This document shows positions 34,691 to 43,534 of a stretch of 64,000 nt of DNA, in pieces. The stretch comes from JAOUEA01 sp963734685. GTDB taxonomy: Bacteria > Actinomycetota > UBA4738 > HRBIN12. The notes beneath the pieces are model-generated. The model saw nothing but the letters and a program-made list of their open reading frames with translations, was not told the DNA's origin and ran no database searches. Both the position numbers and the translations under genes were made by a program. Within the stretch, counting starts at the first letter, position 1; each line of letters opens with the position of its first letter. The DNA is taken from contig CAVTIC010000001.1 of the NCBI GenBank assembly GCA_963734685.1, forward strand, positions 1,364,001 to 1,428,000, in the 5' to 3' direction.

Positions 34691-35594
34691 TCAGATCCGC
34701 TCGATCGCGCGCACTTCGGTGCGCGGTCCGTAGGCAGGCGCGCGCACGCCGCCCGCTTCCAACAGCAGTTGCACGCGGCCGCGCTGGCCCGCGTAGGGCT
34801 CCAGCAGTTCGAGCATCCGTTCGTCGTCGCCCCTCGACTCCCGGGCGAGCGCCCACGCCACGATGTTCGGCAGGTGGTAGTCGCCGATCGAGACGGCGTC
34901 GGCGTCGGCGAGGGCGAGCCGTGCGACCTCCGCGGCGGTCCAGGGTCCGACGCCGGGGAACGTCGCCAGCCGCTCGCGCGCCGATGCCGCCGGAAGGGTG
35001 GCCAGGGCGTCGATCTCCTTCGCCCGCCGGCACAGGCCGATCAGACGCTCGGCCCGGCGCCGTTCGACGCCGAACGGGTGGAAGCGGAACGAGGGCATCG
35101 CCGCGACGACCGCGGGATCGGGAGGCAGGACGAGACCGGATGGCCCCGGCGCCGGCTCGGCGATCGCGAGCGCGAGCCGCCGGTAGGCGCGGCGCGCCTC
35201 GAGTCCGGTGACCTTCTGCTCGAGCACCGCCGGCACCACGGCCTCTGTCGGGCGTCCGGTGCGGGTGAGCCGGACCCCGCGGAACTTCCGATGCAGGTCC
35301 GCGACGATCCGGTGGTGCGCCCGGAACCCCCGATCGTCGTCGAGCAGTCCTGCCCAGCCGGGCACCGCCTCGATCGCGGCGCCGGCTCCAGGTCCCCACG
35401 CCTGCGCGACCAGGTCGACCCCGTCGAGCATCGAGGTGCAGGGTGGCCGGCCCGTCCTGCGTTCTGGTGGCACGCCACATCTCGCCGTCGCGCACCCGCA
35501 TCGTCGGGTCACCGGTTCCCCGCTGCAGCGGCAGCACGGTACGGCGCAGGTCGAGCGGCCTCGAGAGCGGGAAGGTCGCGCGGAGCATCGTCAC
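34691..35594 (-). pseudogene. HhH-GPD DNA glycosylase (AlkA-like), broken by one extra base
   Basis: The N-terminus MLRATFPLSRPLDLRRTVL, then GEMWRATRTQDGPATLHLD, is in one frame. At about 35429 the frame shifts and the rest follows: DGVDLVAQAWGPGAG, AVLEQKVTGLEARRAYRRL, the helix-hairpin-helix LATFPGVGPWTAAEVARLAL and GDYHLPNIVAWAL, with Asp of the HhH-GPD motif. Together they make a DNA-3-methyladenine glycosylase-like protein of about 300 residues that excises damaged bases. GTG 35594 or ATG 35588 is the start. One extra base is the simplest explanation for the break. Confidence 0.8.
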
Positions 35595-35621
35595 CGCGTC
35601 AGCCTAGCCCTCGGCTCCCGC

Positions 35622-36569
35622 TCACCGCGCACCGACCTGGGTGGCGATCGCTCGGACGTCGGCAGGTCCGACGCCGCAGCAGCCACCGATCACGCCGGCG
35701 CCGGCGTCCTCGAGAGCTGCAGCGACCGAGCCCATGTCGACGTCGAGGCCGCCGGTCCACGCCTTCCGTTCGGCGTCCCAGTCCGCCCCCCGGTTCGGGT
35801 AGGCCACCACGGCGACGTCGGCGATCGTCGCGATCCGCGCGACCGCGCCGAGGGCGATCGCGGGCGGCGAGCAGTTCACGCCGATCGCCACTACGGAGGG
35901 CGAGTCCTGGACCGCGGCGACCGAGGCGTCGAGTGGCGAGCCGTCGGCGAGGTGCTCGCCATCGCGCATCGTGAACGAGCACCACGCCGGCACCGGATCG
36001 CCCAGCCGGGCGAGCGTCTCGACGATCGCGTCGGCCTCGACGGAGGCCGGGATCGTCTCGATCGCGAGCATGTCGGGTTCGGCCTCCGCTAGCACCTCGA
36101 GCCTCGGCATGTGGAACTCGACGAGCTCGGCTCGCGATCGCCCGTAGTCGCCCCGGTACTCCGACCCGTCGGCCACCACCGCGCCGTAGGGGCCCACGGA
36201 GGCGGCGACCAGCGGGCGTGGTCGGGCGGTGCTCGCCGAGGCCGCGGAGTCGAGCCAGGCGTCGCGGGCAGCTCGCGCGAGCTCGACGCTCCGCCGCAGC
36301 AGGATCTCCGTGCCCGCCCGGTCGATGCCCCGCGCTGCGAACCCGATCTCGCTCGCCTGGTAGCTGGCCGTGATCGCGACGTCGGCCCCGGCCTCGAAGT
36401 ACGCGCGGTGCGCCTCGACGATCGAGCCGGGTGCTTCGAGGAGCATCGTGGCGGACCAGAGATCGCTTCGGAGATCGGCGCCCCGGCGTTCCAGCTCGGT
36501 GGCGAGACCTCCGTCGAGCACGCAGATCCCGGTCTCGAGGAACGGCCGCAGGGGTCCCGGATCGCGCAT
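35622..36569 (-). CDS. mmuM: Homocysteine S-methyltransferase
   Basis: The 315-residue enzyme has LDGGLATELERRGADL at the start, ITASYQASEIGF, and the zinc ligands Cys in GVNCSPP and Cys-Cys in GGCCGVGP near the C-terminus, as in the MmuM/YitJ-N family. It transfers a methyl group from S-methylmethionine or SAM to homocysteine, forming methionine, in the cytoplasm. ATG 36569. It is divergent from rlmN with about 60 bases between. Confidence 0.88.
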   Translation of the reverse strand: MRDPGPLRPFLETGICVLDGGLATELERRGADLRSDLWSATMLLEAPGSIVEAHRAYFEAGADVAITASYQASEIGFAARGIDRAGTEILLRRSVELARAARDAWLDSAASASTARPRPLVAASVGPYGAVVADGSEYRGDYGRSRAELVEFHMPRLEVLAEAEPDMLAIETIPASVEADAIVETLARLGDPVPAWCSFTMRDGEHLADGSPLDASVAAVQDSPSVVAIGVNCSPPAIALGAVARIATIADVAVVAYPNRGADWDAERKAWTGGLDVDMGSVAAALEDAGAGVIGGCCGVGPADVRAIATQVGAR

Positions 36570-36629
36570 GTGCCCAGGCTACCGTCGCTCCCGACGTCGA
36601 GTGCCCAGACGTGGCGTACGCTCGAACGC

Positions 36630-37673
36630 GTGACCGTCTACGACCTCTCGTTGCCGCAGCTGACCGAGCGGCTGACCGGCTGGGGCGAGCCGGCGTTCCG
36701 CGCGAAACAGGTGTACGCCCAGCTGTGGAAGCGCGCGGCCGGGTATGCGGAGATGTCCGACGTGTCACCGGGGCTGCGCGAGCGGCTCGCTGCCGAGCTG
36801 CCGGCCCGCGTGGACGTGCTCGACGAGCGAACCGCGGACCGTGGGGCGACGCGGAAGGCCCTGCTCCGGCTGGGGGAGCGTGGACACGTGATCGAGAGCG
36901 TCCTCATGGGCTACCGGGACCGGGTGACGGTGTGCGTCTCGTCGCAGGTGGGGTGCGCCATGGGGTGCGGGTTCTGCGCCACCGGGCAGATGGGCCTCGA
37001 GTCCAACCTCACGGCGGGCGAGATCGCGGCCCAGGTCGTGTGGGCCCGTCGGGAAGCGGTTCGCCTCCCGGACACCACGCCGCAGCGGCTGTCGAACGTG
37101 GTGTTCATGGGCATGGGCGAGCCGATGGCGAACTATCGGGCCGTGAGCGAGGCCGTCGAACGCCTCGGCGATCCGCTGGGCATGCGGCTCGGAGCCCGGC
37201 ACGTCACGGTCTCGACGGTCGGCCTCGTGCCCGGCATCCGCCGTCTCGGCGTCGATCATCCGCAGGTCGGGCTGGCGGTCAGCCTGCATGCGGCCGATGA
37301 CGAACTCCGCGACGAGCTCGTGCCGCCGAACCGGCTCCATCCGCTCCACGAGCTCGAGGCGGCGATCGCCGAGTGGCGCGACCGCACGAGGCGGCGTCCG
37401 TCGATCGAGTGGGCGATGATCGAGGGTGTGAACGACTCGGACGAGCAGGCAGGTCTGCTCGCGCCGATCGCCTACCGGCTCCGGGCCCACGTCAACCTGA
37501 TCCCGCTGAACCCGACGCCCGGATCGGCGAGCCGTCCGAGCTCGCGGACTCGGATCGACGCGTTCGTGCGGGTGCTCGAGGGCGGTGGAGTGAACGTCAC
37601 GGTCCGCGACACCCGCGGTCGGCGCATCGAGGCGGCGTGCGGTCAGCTTCGTCTGGAACACGCCGAAACGTGA
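36630..37673 (+). CDS. rlmN: Dual-specificity 23S rRNA/tRNA adenine C2-methyltransferase
   Basis: The 347-residue radical-SAM enzyme has the cluster motif C109-AMG-C113-GF-C116, the VVFMGMGEPMANY block, the LAVSLHAADDELRDELVP block and the C-terminal AACGQLR, whose Cys forms the methyl intermediate in RlmN. It methylates A2503 of 23S rRNA and A37 of some tRNAs. GTG 36630 gives the expected N-terminal HTH domain (YDLSLPQLTERL, GEPAFRAKQVYAQLW). A strong hairpin follows. Confidence 0.95.
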   Translation: MTVYDLSLPQLTERLTGWGEPAFRAKQVYAQLWKRAAGYAEMSDVSPGLRERLAAELPARVDVLDERTADRGATRKALLRLGERGHVIESVLMGYRDRVTVCVSSQVGCAMGCGFCATGQMGLESNLTAGEIAAQVVWARREAVRLPDTTPQRLSNVVFMGMGEPMANYRAVSEAVERLGDPLGMRLGARHVTVSTVGLVPGIRRLGVDHPQVGLAVSLHAADDELRDELVPPNRLHPLHELEAAIAEWRDRTRRRPSIEWAMIEGVNDSDEQAGLLAPIAYRLRAHVNLIPLNPTPGSASRPSSRTRIDAFVRVLEGGGVNVTVRDTRGRRIEAACGQLRLEHAET

Positions 37674-37700
37674 ACAGCCTCGCCCGGTGCGACGGGAGGT

Positions 37701-37745
37701 GGAACGGCGGGCGGGCCGCGCCCGCATGGGCCCGCCCGCCGTTCC
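37701..37745. terminator. Strong 15-bp hairpin after rlmN
   Basis: GGAACGGCGGGCGGG and its perfect reverse complement CCCGCCCGCCGTTCC enclose a 15-base loop. There is no T-tract, as is common in GC-rich actinobacteria. It sits between converging genes and could end both transcripts. A second inverted repeat, GCGTACGT/ACGTACGC, lies at 37846-37879. Confidence 0.65.
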
Positions 37746-37880
37746 TGACGGCCGTGTGTCGGTGGCAGTCGTTCCCGTGCCCGCCGTCGTCGCCGTGCCC
37801 CTTGCCATGACCCGGCGCCGCAGCGTGCGTGCCAGCCGTATCGGCGCGTACGTGTTCGGTTCTTGAGACCTACGTACGCA

Positions 37881-38957
37881 TCATCCGGGCGGCGGGGCGG
37901 GAAGCAGCGCGACCGCGGACTCGGTCGATCCCACGGCCGCATCGAGGAGTGCTTCGGCCGTCACGATGTTCGCCTCGGCGCCCGAATTCTCGCTGACCCG
38001 GCCCTCGTCGACACCGTCGGCGACGCGGCCGAGCTCCCGGTCGTACACGGAGCGGCCGGCGCCGTCCGAGCGATCGAACCACGACCGAGCGGCGGAGGCC
38101 AGGTCTCGCCACTCGCCGCCGCTGTCGTCACCGCCGTTTCCATCGACGGCACGGGCCAACCGGTCGAGGGAGTACACGGCGCAGGCGACGTCGTAGGGGG
38201 TGACGCTCGGTCGGTCGAACCCGCCTCGGATGAACGGCCCCCACACCGCCTCGGCGCTCGCCCGCGCGACCTCGACCAACGCCGGTAGACCCAGCGCTCC
38301 CGCGACCTCGACCAGCACGCCTTCCTGGATGTGCGCCCACAGGTGCGGCTCGCCACGCTCGTCGGGGTTGTTCATCAGCACGTCGTCGATGCGGCAGGCC
38401 GCGATCTCGTCAGTCCAGTGCCGCACGGCCGGCGCGATCCCGCGGACCGATCCCTCACGCAACAGGCGGAGCCCCACGAGCACGTGCAGCGCCCGAACGT
38501 CGGCGGGTGCCGGTCTCGTGACGGCATGGTCGAGGCCACGGTGCATCGCGGATCGCGCTCGCTCGTCGCCGAACGTCATCCAGGCGTGGCTCACGCTCGA
38601 CAGGGCTCTCGCGTGCCAGAAGTTCTCGCCGGTCGACGAGGTGATGCCCGCCTCGTTCCGCGTGCCGTCCCAGTCGTAGACGAAGTTGAGCCATCGCCCG
38701 TCGGGCTCCTGCATCCACAACACGAATCCGAGCAGGCCGCGTGCCCACCGTTCCACCTCGGGGGACCGGGTGCGGGCCCAGACGTCGCACAGCACGTCGA
38801 GCAGCCGCGCGGTGTCGTCCACGCACGCGACGCCCTCGAACCCCGATTCCCTGGCGATGACGAGCGCGCCGTCGGGGCCGGCGTAGATCGCGAGCGCGAG
38901 CGCGTCGACGCCGGCGGCTGGCACCGGGCGCGTGAGCCGGGCGAGCTGTCTCAGCAC
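37881..38957 (-). CDS. Predicted glycosidase-like (alpha/alpha)6 toroid protein
   Basis: The 358-residue protein is made of helical hairpins with aromatic-acidic loops typical of six-barrel glycosidases: FEGVACVDDTARLLDVLCD, LWMQEPDGRWLNFVYDWDGT, GENFWHARAL, HLWAHIQEGVLVEVAGALG and SVTPYDVACAVYSLDRL. It has no signal peptide. GTG 38957 overlaps the stop of the GT4-GH130 gene by seven bases, so the two are coupled. A role in handling the same, possibly mannose-containing, glycan is inferred from this context. Confidence 0.75.
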   Translation of the reverse strand: MLRQLARLTRPVPAAGVDALALAIYAGPDGALVIARESGFEGVACVDDTARLLDVLCDVWARTRSPEVERWARGLLGFVLWMQEPDGRWLNFVYDWDGTRNEAGITSSTGENFWHARALSSVSHAWMTFGDERARSAMHRGLDHAVTRPAPADVRALHVLVGLRLLREGSVRGIAPAVRHWTDEIAACRIDDVLMNNPDERGEPHLWAHIQEGVLVEVAGALGLPALVEVARASAEAVWGPFIRGGFDRPSVTPYDVACAVYSLDRLARAVDGNGGDDSGGEWRDLASAARSWFDRSDGAGRSVYDRELGRVADGVDEGRVSENSGAEANIVTAEALLDAAVGSTESAVALLPAPPPG

Positions 38958-41353
38958 GGGTCGAGGTTGGCGAGGATGTCGGCGACCTCGAAGTCGGCGG
39001 CCGCCAGGTTCGAGTCGGCGGCACCGTAGTACACGCGGATGCGCTCGCCCTCGGCGAGCGTGACATGACCGCTCGGGAACACCACGTCGTGCAGGAAGCC
39101 CGATCGCTCGTAGTCGAGCTCCGGGGCGAGGAGAGGGTGGGGAGAACGCGCGAGCACCCTGGACGGATCGTCGGCGTCGAGGAGCATCGCGCCCATGCCG
39201 TAGCGGTTCGTACGGTCGGCGCCGTGGTAGACCTCGAGCCAGCCGCCGTCGACACGGAACGGCGTGAGGCTCGCCCCGATGCGAGCCTCGTCCCACATAC
39301 CGGGCCGGGGCTGGGCTACCGGTCGGTGCCGGCCCCAGTGCACGAGGTCGGGCGACTCCGCGAGCCAGATGCCGAGCACCCGCGAGAACGATCCCGGCAT
39401 CGGACGCGTGAAGGCCAGGTACCGATCGCCGACCCGCTCCGGGAAGAACACCACGTCCTTCTGATCGGGCAGCAGCATCACGCCGCGTCGCTCGAACGTC
39501 CGGAAGTCGGTCGTCGTCATCGTGCTCGTGGTGATGCCCTGGCGGCTCACCGAGACGTAGGAGACGTGGAAGACGCCGTCGATCTCGGTGACGCGTGGAT
39601 CCTCGACCCCGTAGGCCTCCAGCTCGCTTCCGGGCACGATCGCGGGTGAGGGGTGGATGTCGAAGCGCTCGCCGTCCACGCTCCGCGCCACTCGCAGGTG
39701 CGACGTATGCGTGAGGTAGTCGGTGGTGCCGTCGTCGCCGAGGTGGCCGTCCGCGAGGTCGCGATACCGGATCGTGCGTGGGTCGTCGAGATCGACGCCG
39801 GGCTCGTCCCGTCGAACGTACCCGAGCACGATGCGCGGCGGGTCGGCCGACGTGTCGAAGAACGGCATGCCGACCAGGTCGTCGAGCTCCAGCCCCTCGG
39901 GGAGCGGTGCGAGCGTCGGGCGGTCCCCGCTGAGGTCGACGAGCCGAGCGCCATGTGGCAGCTCACCCTCGGCGCTCGGTCGCTCGGCGACCCGCAGTAG
40001 CAGCACGACCTCGTCACCGACGCGGGCTGCGCCCGCGTTGATCGTCGAGATCACCTCCATCCCGGGCTGCGACGGCGCGACGTCCGCCGGCGTGATCAAC
40101 GGGTTCTGGGCCAGTCGCGCGCCGATCGGCACCGCGACCCACTCGCCCGGGCGCGCCTGGGTCGGCCGCTTCGCCGGCGTCGACGCTTCGAGGTCGCGCA
40201 TCACCTCGAGGAACCGTTTGCCGGTCTTCGGCCACGTGAACTCGTTCGCGTACGCGTACGCGTTGTGCTCGAGTCGAGCCTTCAGGTCGTGGTCGTCGAG
40301 GATCGAGTTGATCGCCTCGGAGATCTGGTCGGGCTCGCGGAAGCCGACCAGGATGCCGCGCTCGTCGGCGAGCGCCTCCTTCGCGTGCAGGTACGGCGTC
40401 GAGACGACCGCCTTCCCGGCGCCGAGCGCATAGCTCAGCGTGCCGCTCGTGATCTGGTTCGGATCGAGGTAGGGCGTCACGTAGATGTCGGTCGCGAGCA
40501 GCAGCTCGATGATGTCCTTCTGACGCAGGTACTGGTTGTAGAACGCCACGTTGTCGTCGAGCCCGAGGTTCTCGATCATCCCCACGAGCCTGTTGCGGTA
40601 CTCCTCTCCGTGGTGGCGCAACAGCTCGGGGTGGGTCTGTCCGGCGATCAAGTAGAGGGCATCGGGGTGATGCTGCACCACCCAGGGCATCGCCTCGATC
40701 ACGTACTCGAGGCCCTTGCCCGGACCGACCAACCCGAAGGTGGCCACGATCTGGCGCCCGGCGAGCCCGAGCTTCTCCTTCAGGCGTCGGCGCCCGCGGG
40801 GCTCGATGTGCGGCATGCCGTGTTGGATCACCGTGGTCGGGGTGGTGACCCCGTACACCTCGCGCAGGATGTCGACAGCGGTCTCCGCCATCACGACCAT
40901 GTGATCGGCGTCGGCCGCGATGCTGCGCACCGCGTCGCGCACGGCTTCCGTGGGCTCGGGCAGCACGGTGTGCATCGTGACGACGACGGGCTTGCCGACT
41001 TCCTGCAGGAACGGCGTGAGGTGGTCGATGTACGTGCCCTCGATCCAGGTCTCACCCTCCCAAGCCTCGTCCTTCCAGAGTCCGAAGAGACCGAACTCGT
41101 GCTGCACGCACACCACGTCGACGTCGCTCCCGCCGATCGCGCGGGCGGCCGCCACGTATCCGTCGGGGATGCCTTGGCGGATGCGCCAGCGCACCTCGGG
41201 GCCGTAGGCGCGCACAGAGCTCCGCTCGTCGATCGCCGCAACCTCGCAGATGGCTGACTCGTCGGCCGCGTGCACGGCGGCGATGAGGTCAGACGTGAAG
41301 GTGGCGATGCCGCATCGCCGCGAAGGCCAGGTGGAGACGAACGCGACGCGCAT
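38951..41353 (-). CDS. GT4 glycosyltransferase fused to GH130 mannoside phosphorylase-like domain
   Basis: Residues 1 to about 395 are a GT-B glycosyltransferase of family 4: SRRCGIATFTSDL, VVVTMHTVLPEP, FGLVGPGKGLEYVIEAMP and the EX7E-like YLDPNQITSGTLSYALGAGK region. From about 410 a GH130-like five-blade propeller begins: ARLAQNPLITPADV, NAGAARVGDEVVLLLRVAER, YGVEDPRVTEIDGVFHVSY and VYHGADRTNRYGMGAML. GH130 enzymes phosphorolyse or hydrolyse beta-mannosides. Both domains sit in one frame of 800 codons with no stop or shift. The product would join glycosyl transfer and mannoside turnover in one cytoplasmic protein. ATG 41353. Confidence 0.85.
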   Translation of the reverse strand: MRVAFVSTWPSRRCGIATFTSDLIAAVHAADESAICEVAAIDERSSVRAYGPEVRWRIRQGIPDGYVAAARAIGGSDVDVVCVQHEFGLFGLWKDEAWEGETWIEGTYIDHLTPFLQEVGKPVVVTMHTVLPEPTEAVRDAVRSIAADADHMVVMAETAVDILREVYGVTTPTTVIQHGMPHIEPRGRRRLKEKLGLAGRQIVATFGLVGPGKGLEYVIEAMPWVVQHHPDALYLIAGQTHPELLRHHGEEYRNRLVGMIENLGLDDNVAFYNQYLRQKDIIELLLATDIYVTPYLDPNQITSGTLSYALGAGKAVVSTPYLHAKEALADERGILVGFREPDQISEAINSILDDHDLKARLEHNAYAYANEFTWPKTGKRFLEVMRDLEASTPAKRPTQARPGEWVAVPIGARLAQNPLITPADVAPSQPGMEVISTINAGAARVGDEVVLLLRVAERPSAEGELPHGARLVDLSGDRPTLAPLPEGLELDDLVGMPFFDTSADPPRIVLGYVRRDEPGVDLDDPRTIRYRDLADGHLGDDGTTDYLTHTSHLRVARSVDGERFDIHPSPAIVPGSELEAYGVEDPRVTEIDGVFHVSYVSVSRQGITTSTMTTTDFRTFERRGVMLLPDQKDVVFFPERVGDRYLAFTRPMPGSFSRVLGIWLAESPDLVHWGRHRPVAQPRPGMWDEARIGASLTPFRVDGGWLEVYHGADRTNRYGMGAMLLDADDPSRVLARSPHPLLAPELDYERSGFLHDVVFPSGHVTLAEGERIRVYYGAADSNLAAADFEVADILANLDPC

Positions 41354-41489
41354 CGGTCCACCTTACCGCGGTGCGCGAACCCGCCGACGGGGTCCCGCAG
41401 AGACCGGGTCCGCTTGCCCAGGGGCCGCAGCGTGGGCGTGCGTACGGTGAGGGTGGACCGGTATCCCCAGCTCGGAAGGGGTGAGGGGG

Positions 41490-42983
41490 ATGAGAACCAC
41501 GCAGGCGCCGACCGGCGTCACAACGGCCGGTCGAACGAGGAAGCTCGGCCGCTTAGGGCTGTTCATGGCCGTGGCCCTGGTTATCGGGAACATGATCGGG
41601 TCAGGGGTGTTCACGCTGCCGTCCGCGATGGCGGGGGTGAGCGTCACGAACGGCGCCGGCTCGCTGCTGGCGTGGGTGTTCACGGGCGTCGGCGCCGTTG
41701 TCTTGGCGCTGGTGTTCGCGAACCTCGGCCGTGCGTACCCGCGCACGGGTGGTCCGTACGTCTACGCGCGCCGCGCGTTCGGTGACTTCATCGGGTTCCA
41801 GACGGCGTGGGGCTACTGGATCGCGGCATGGGCCGGCAACGCGGCGATCGCCGTGGCGTTCGTCGGCTACCTGGCCTTCTTCATGCCGGTGCTGTCGGAG
41901 ACGGCGATCTACGGCGCCCTCGCCGGCATCGGCGTGATCTGGCTGCTCACGCTCGTGAACATCCTGGGTGTGCGCGAGTCCGGATGGGTGCAGGTCGTGA
42001 CGACCGTACTGAAGTTCGTGCCTCTGCTGGCGATCGGGTTGATCGGGATCTTCTTCGTCGAAGGTGGCAACTACGGCGCCTTCGCTCCGAACGGGATGGG
42101 CATGGGCGACGGCCTGCTCGGCGGCGTCACCGCCGCGGCCACGCTCACGCTGTGGGCGTTCATCGGCCTCGAGTCGGCGACCGTTCCGGCCGAGGAACTG
42201 GTCGACCCCGTCCGGACGATCCCGCGCGCGACGGTGATCGGCACCGTCGTGACCACGCTCGTCTACATCCTGGCGACGGTGGCGATCATGGGTGTGATCC
42301 CGGCCGCCACGTTGCAGGATTCGGCGAGCCCGTTCGCGGCAGCTGCGGCAGCCATCTTCGGCGGCAGCGGGTACTGGGACGACGCAGTGGCGCTGGTCGC
42401 ACTGGTCAGCACCTTCGGCGCCCTGAACGGATGGATCCTGCTGCAGGGGCGCGTGCCGCTCGCGGCAGCCCGTGACGGGCTGTTCCCCAAGCGGTTCGCG
42501 AGGGTGTCCGGGCGTGCCGGCACGCCGGTCTTCGGACTGGTCGTCAGCTCGCTGCTGGTCACCGGCCTGATGCTGATGAACTACACGAAGTCCCTCGTGG
42601 ACCAGTTCACGTTCATCCTGCTGCTGGCCACCCTGACCACGCTGATCCCGTACGCGTACTCGGCCGCTGCGGAGATGTACCTGTTGGTCGCGGACCGTGC
42701 TCGCTTCCAGGGCAGGCGGCTCGCGATCGACGGCGGCATCGCGCTGCTGGCCTTCGCCTACTCCGTGTGGACGATCGCGGGGGCAGGCGCCGACATCGTG
42801 TTCAAGGGCTTCATGCTCCTGATGCTCGGCATCCCCGTGTACCTGTACATGAAGTGGCGCGACGCCACGCAAGGTGAGGTCGTCGTGCCGGAGGCGGAGT
42901 TCGCGCCTCCGGTCACGCCGATCGCGACGCCGACGCCCCCGGAACCGGCGGAGCCGGCTCCGCGACGGCCGGTCGCCGTCTGA
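41490..42983 (+). CDS. APC-family amino acid permease
   Basis: The 497-residue protein has 12 hydrophobic segments and the APC start LGLFMAVALVIGNMIGSGVF with the substrate-binding GSG loop in helix 1, GGPYVYARRAFGDFIGFQTA in helix 3 and WAFIGLESATVPAEELVDP in helix 6. It resembles AdiC/CadB-type antiporters for basic amino acids or amines. ATG 41490 follows a GA-rich site (GAGGGGG); GTG 41481 is in frame as well. The long Pro/Ala tail (TPPEPAEPAPRRPVAV) is probably cytoplasmic. A terminator hairpin follows. Confidence 0.88.
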   Translation: MRTTQAPTGVTTAGRTRKLGRLGLFMAVALVIGNMIGSGVFTLPSAMAGVSVTNGAGSLLAWVFTGVGAVVLALVFANLGRAYPRTGGPYVYARRAFGDFIGFQTAWGYWIAAWAGNAAIAVAFVGYLAFFMPVLSETAIYGALAGIGVIWLLTLVNILGVRESGWVQVVTTVLKFVPLLAIGLIGIFFVEGGNYGAFAPNGMGMGDGLLGGVTAAATLTLWAFIGLESATVPAEELVDPVRTIPRATVIGTVVTTLVYILATVAIMGVIPAATLQDSASPFAAAAAAIFGGSGYWDDAVALVALVSTFGALNGWILLQGRVPLAAARDGLFPKRFARVSGRAGTPVFGLVVSSLLVTGLMLMNYTKSLVDQFTFILLLATLTTLIPYAYSAAAEMYLLVADRARFQGRRLAIDGGIALLAFAYSVWTIAGAGADIVFKGFMLLMLGIPVYLYMKWRDATQGEVVVPEAEFAPPVTPIATPTPPEPAEPAPRRPVAV

Positions 42984-42996
42984 CCGACGTGACGCC

Positions 42997-43030
42997 GAGG
43001 AGGGGCCGGGCCTTCGGCCCGGCCCTCTTC
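42997..43030. terminator. Rho-independent-like hairpin between convergent genes
   Basis: AGGGGCCGGGCC, a TTC loop and GGCCCGGCCCTCTTC form a stem of about 15 pairs with one bulge. It lies between the permease stop and the convergent gene at 43045, so it may serve both. Confidence 0.75.
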
Positions 43031-43044
43031 GCGAACGGGGAGGC

Positions 43045-43509
43045 TCAGTATCGGCTCCGCTTCTTCGGATCCGCCGTGCGACCGATGGCCCACAGGCCGA
43101 CTCCGAGCAGCACGACGAAGAACGTCACGAGCCCCACGACACCGATGAACACGACGCCGGCATCCGCCGTGTCGGGGCCGGAGTCGACCGCCTTCACGAT
43201 CGCGTAGATCGTGATGAAGGTGTAGATGCCGATCACGAGCAGCGCCGGCAGGGCCAGCATGTACCCCACGCTCAGGCCCGCCACCGCGAGCGAGACACCT
43301 TTCGAACCCTGGGCATCCGTGCGTTCGTCCCAGGCCGCGACGTGGTCGTCGATGTCGTCGAGGTGATCGACCACGCGACCACCGCCCGCATCGAGGTCGG
43401 TCGCGACCGCCGCCGCCTGTGCTCCGAGCCGCTCTGCTTCAGCCCGCGCATCGGCCTCGTCGGGCTCGGGCCAGGGTCCGTAGTCGGTCGTGTCCTTACT
43501 CGAACTCAC
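43045..43509 (-). CDS. Two-helix membrane protein of unknown function
   Basis: The 154-residue protein has an acidic soluble N-terminus (DEADARAEAERLG, HLDDIDDHVAAW) and two membrane helices (LAVAGLSVGYMLALPALLVI-type and VVFIGVVGLVTFFVVLLGVG), ending in a basic KKRSRY tail. No family is recognised. GTG 43509 is chosen because the sequence before it overlaps the divergent acyltransferase gene. Confidence 0.6.
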   Translation of the reverse strand: MSSSKDTTDYGPWPEPDEADARAEAERLGAQAAAVATDLDAGGGRVVDHLDDIDDHVAAWDERTDAQGSKGVSLAVAGLSVGYMLALPALLVIGIYTFITIYAIVKAVDSGPDTADAGVVFIGVVGLVTFFVVLLGVGLWAIGRTADPKKRSRY

Positions 43510-43534
43510 CCCGCGAGTATCGCAGTATCGGGGT

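Noticed and set aside
36111..36629. Long upstream extension of the rlmN frame.
   Set aside because: It overlaps the homocysteine methyltransferase on the other strand and lacks RlmN-like sequence; GTG 36630 gives the expected N-terminus.
37746..37880. A Gly/His-rich minus-strand frame (GHGKGHGDDGGHGND) after rlmN.
   Set aside because: It resembles a metal-binding tail but has no start and runs on antisense to rlmN through the terminator hairpin.
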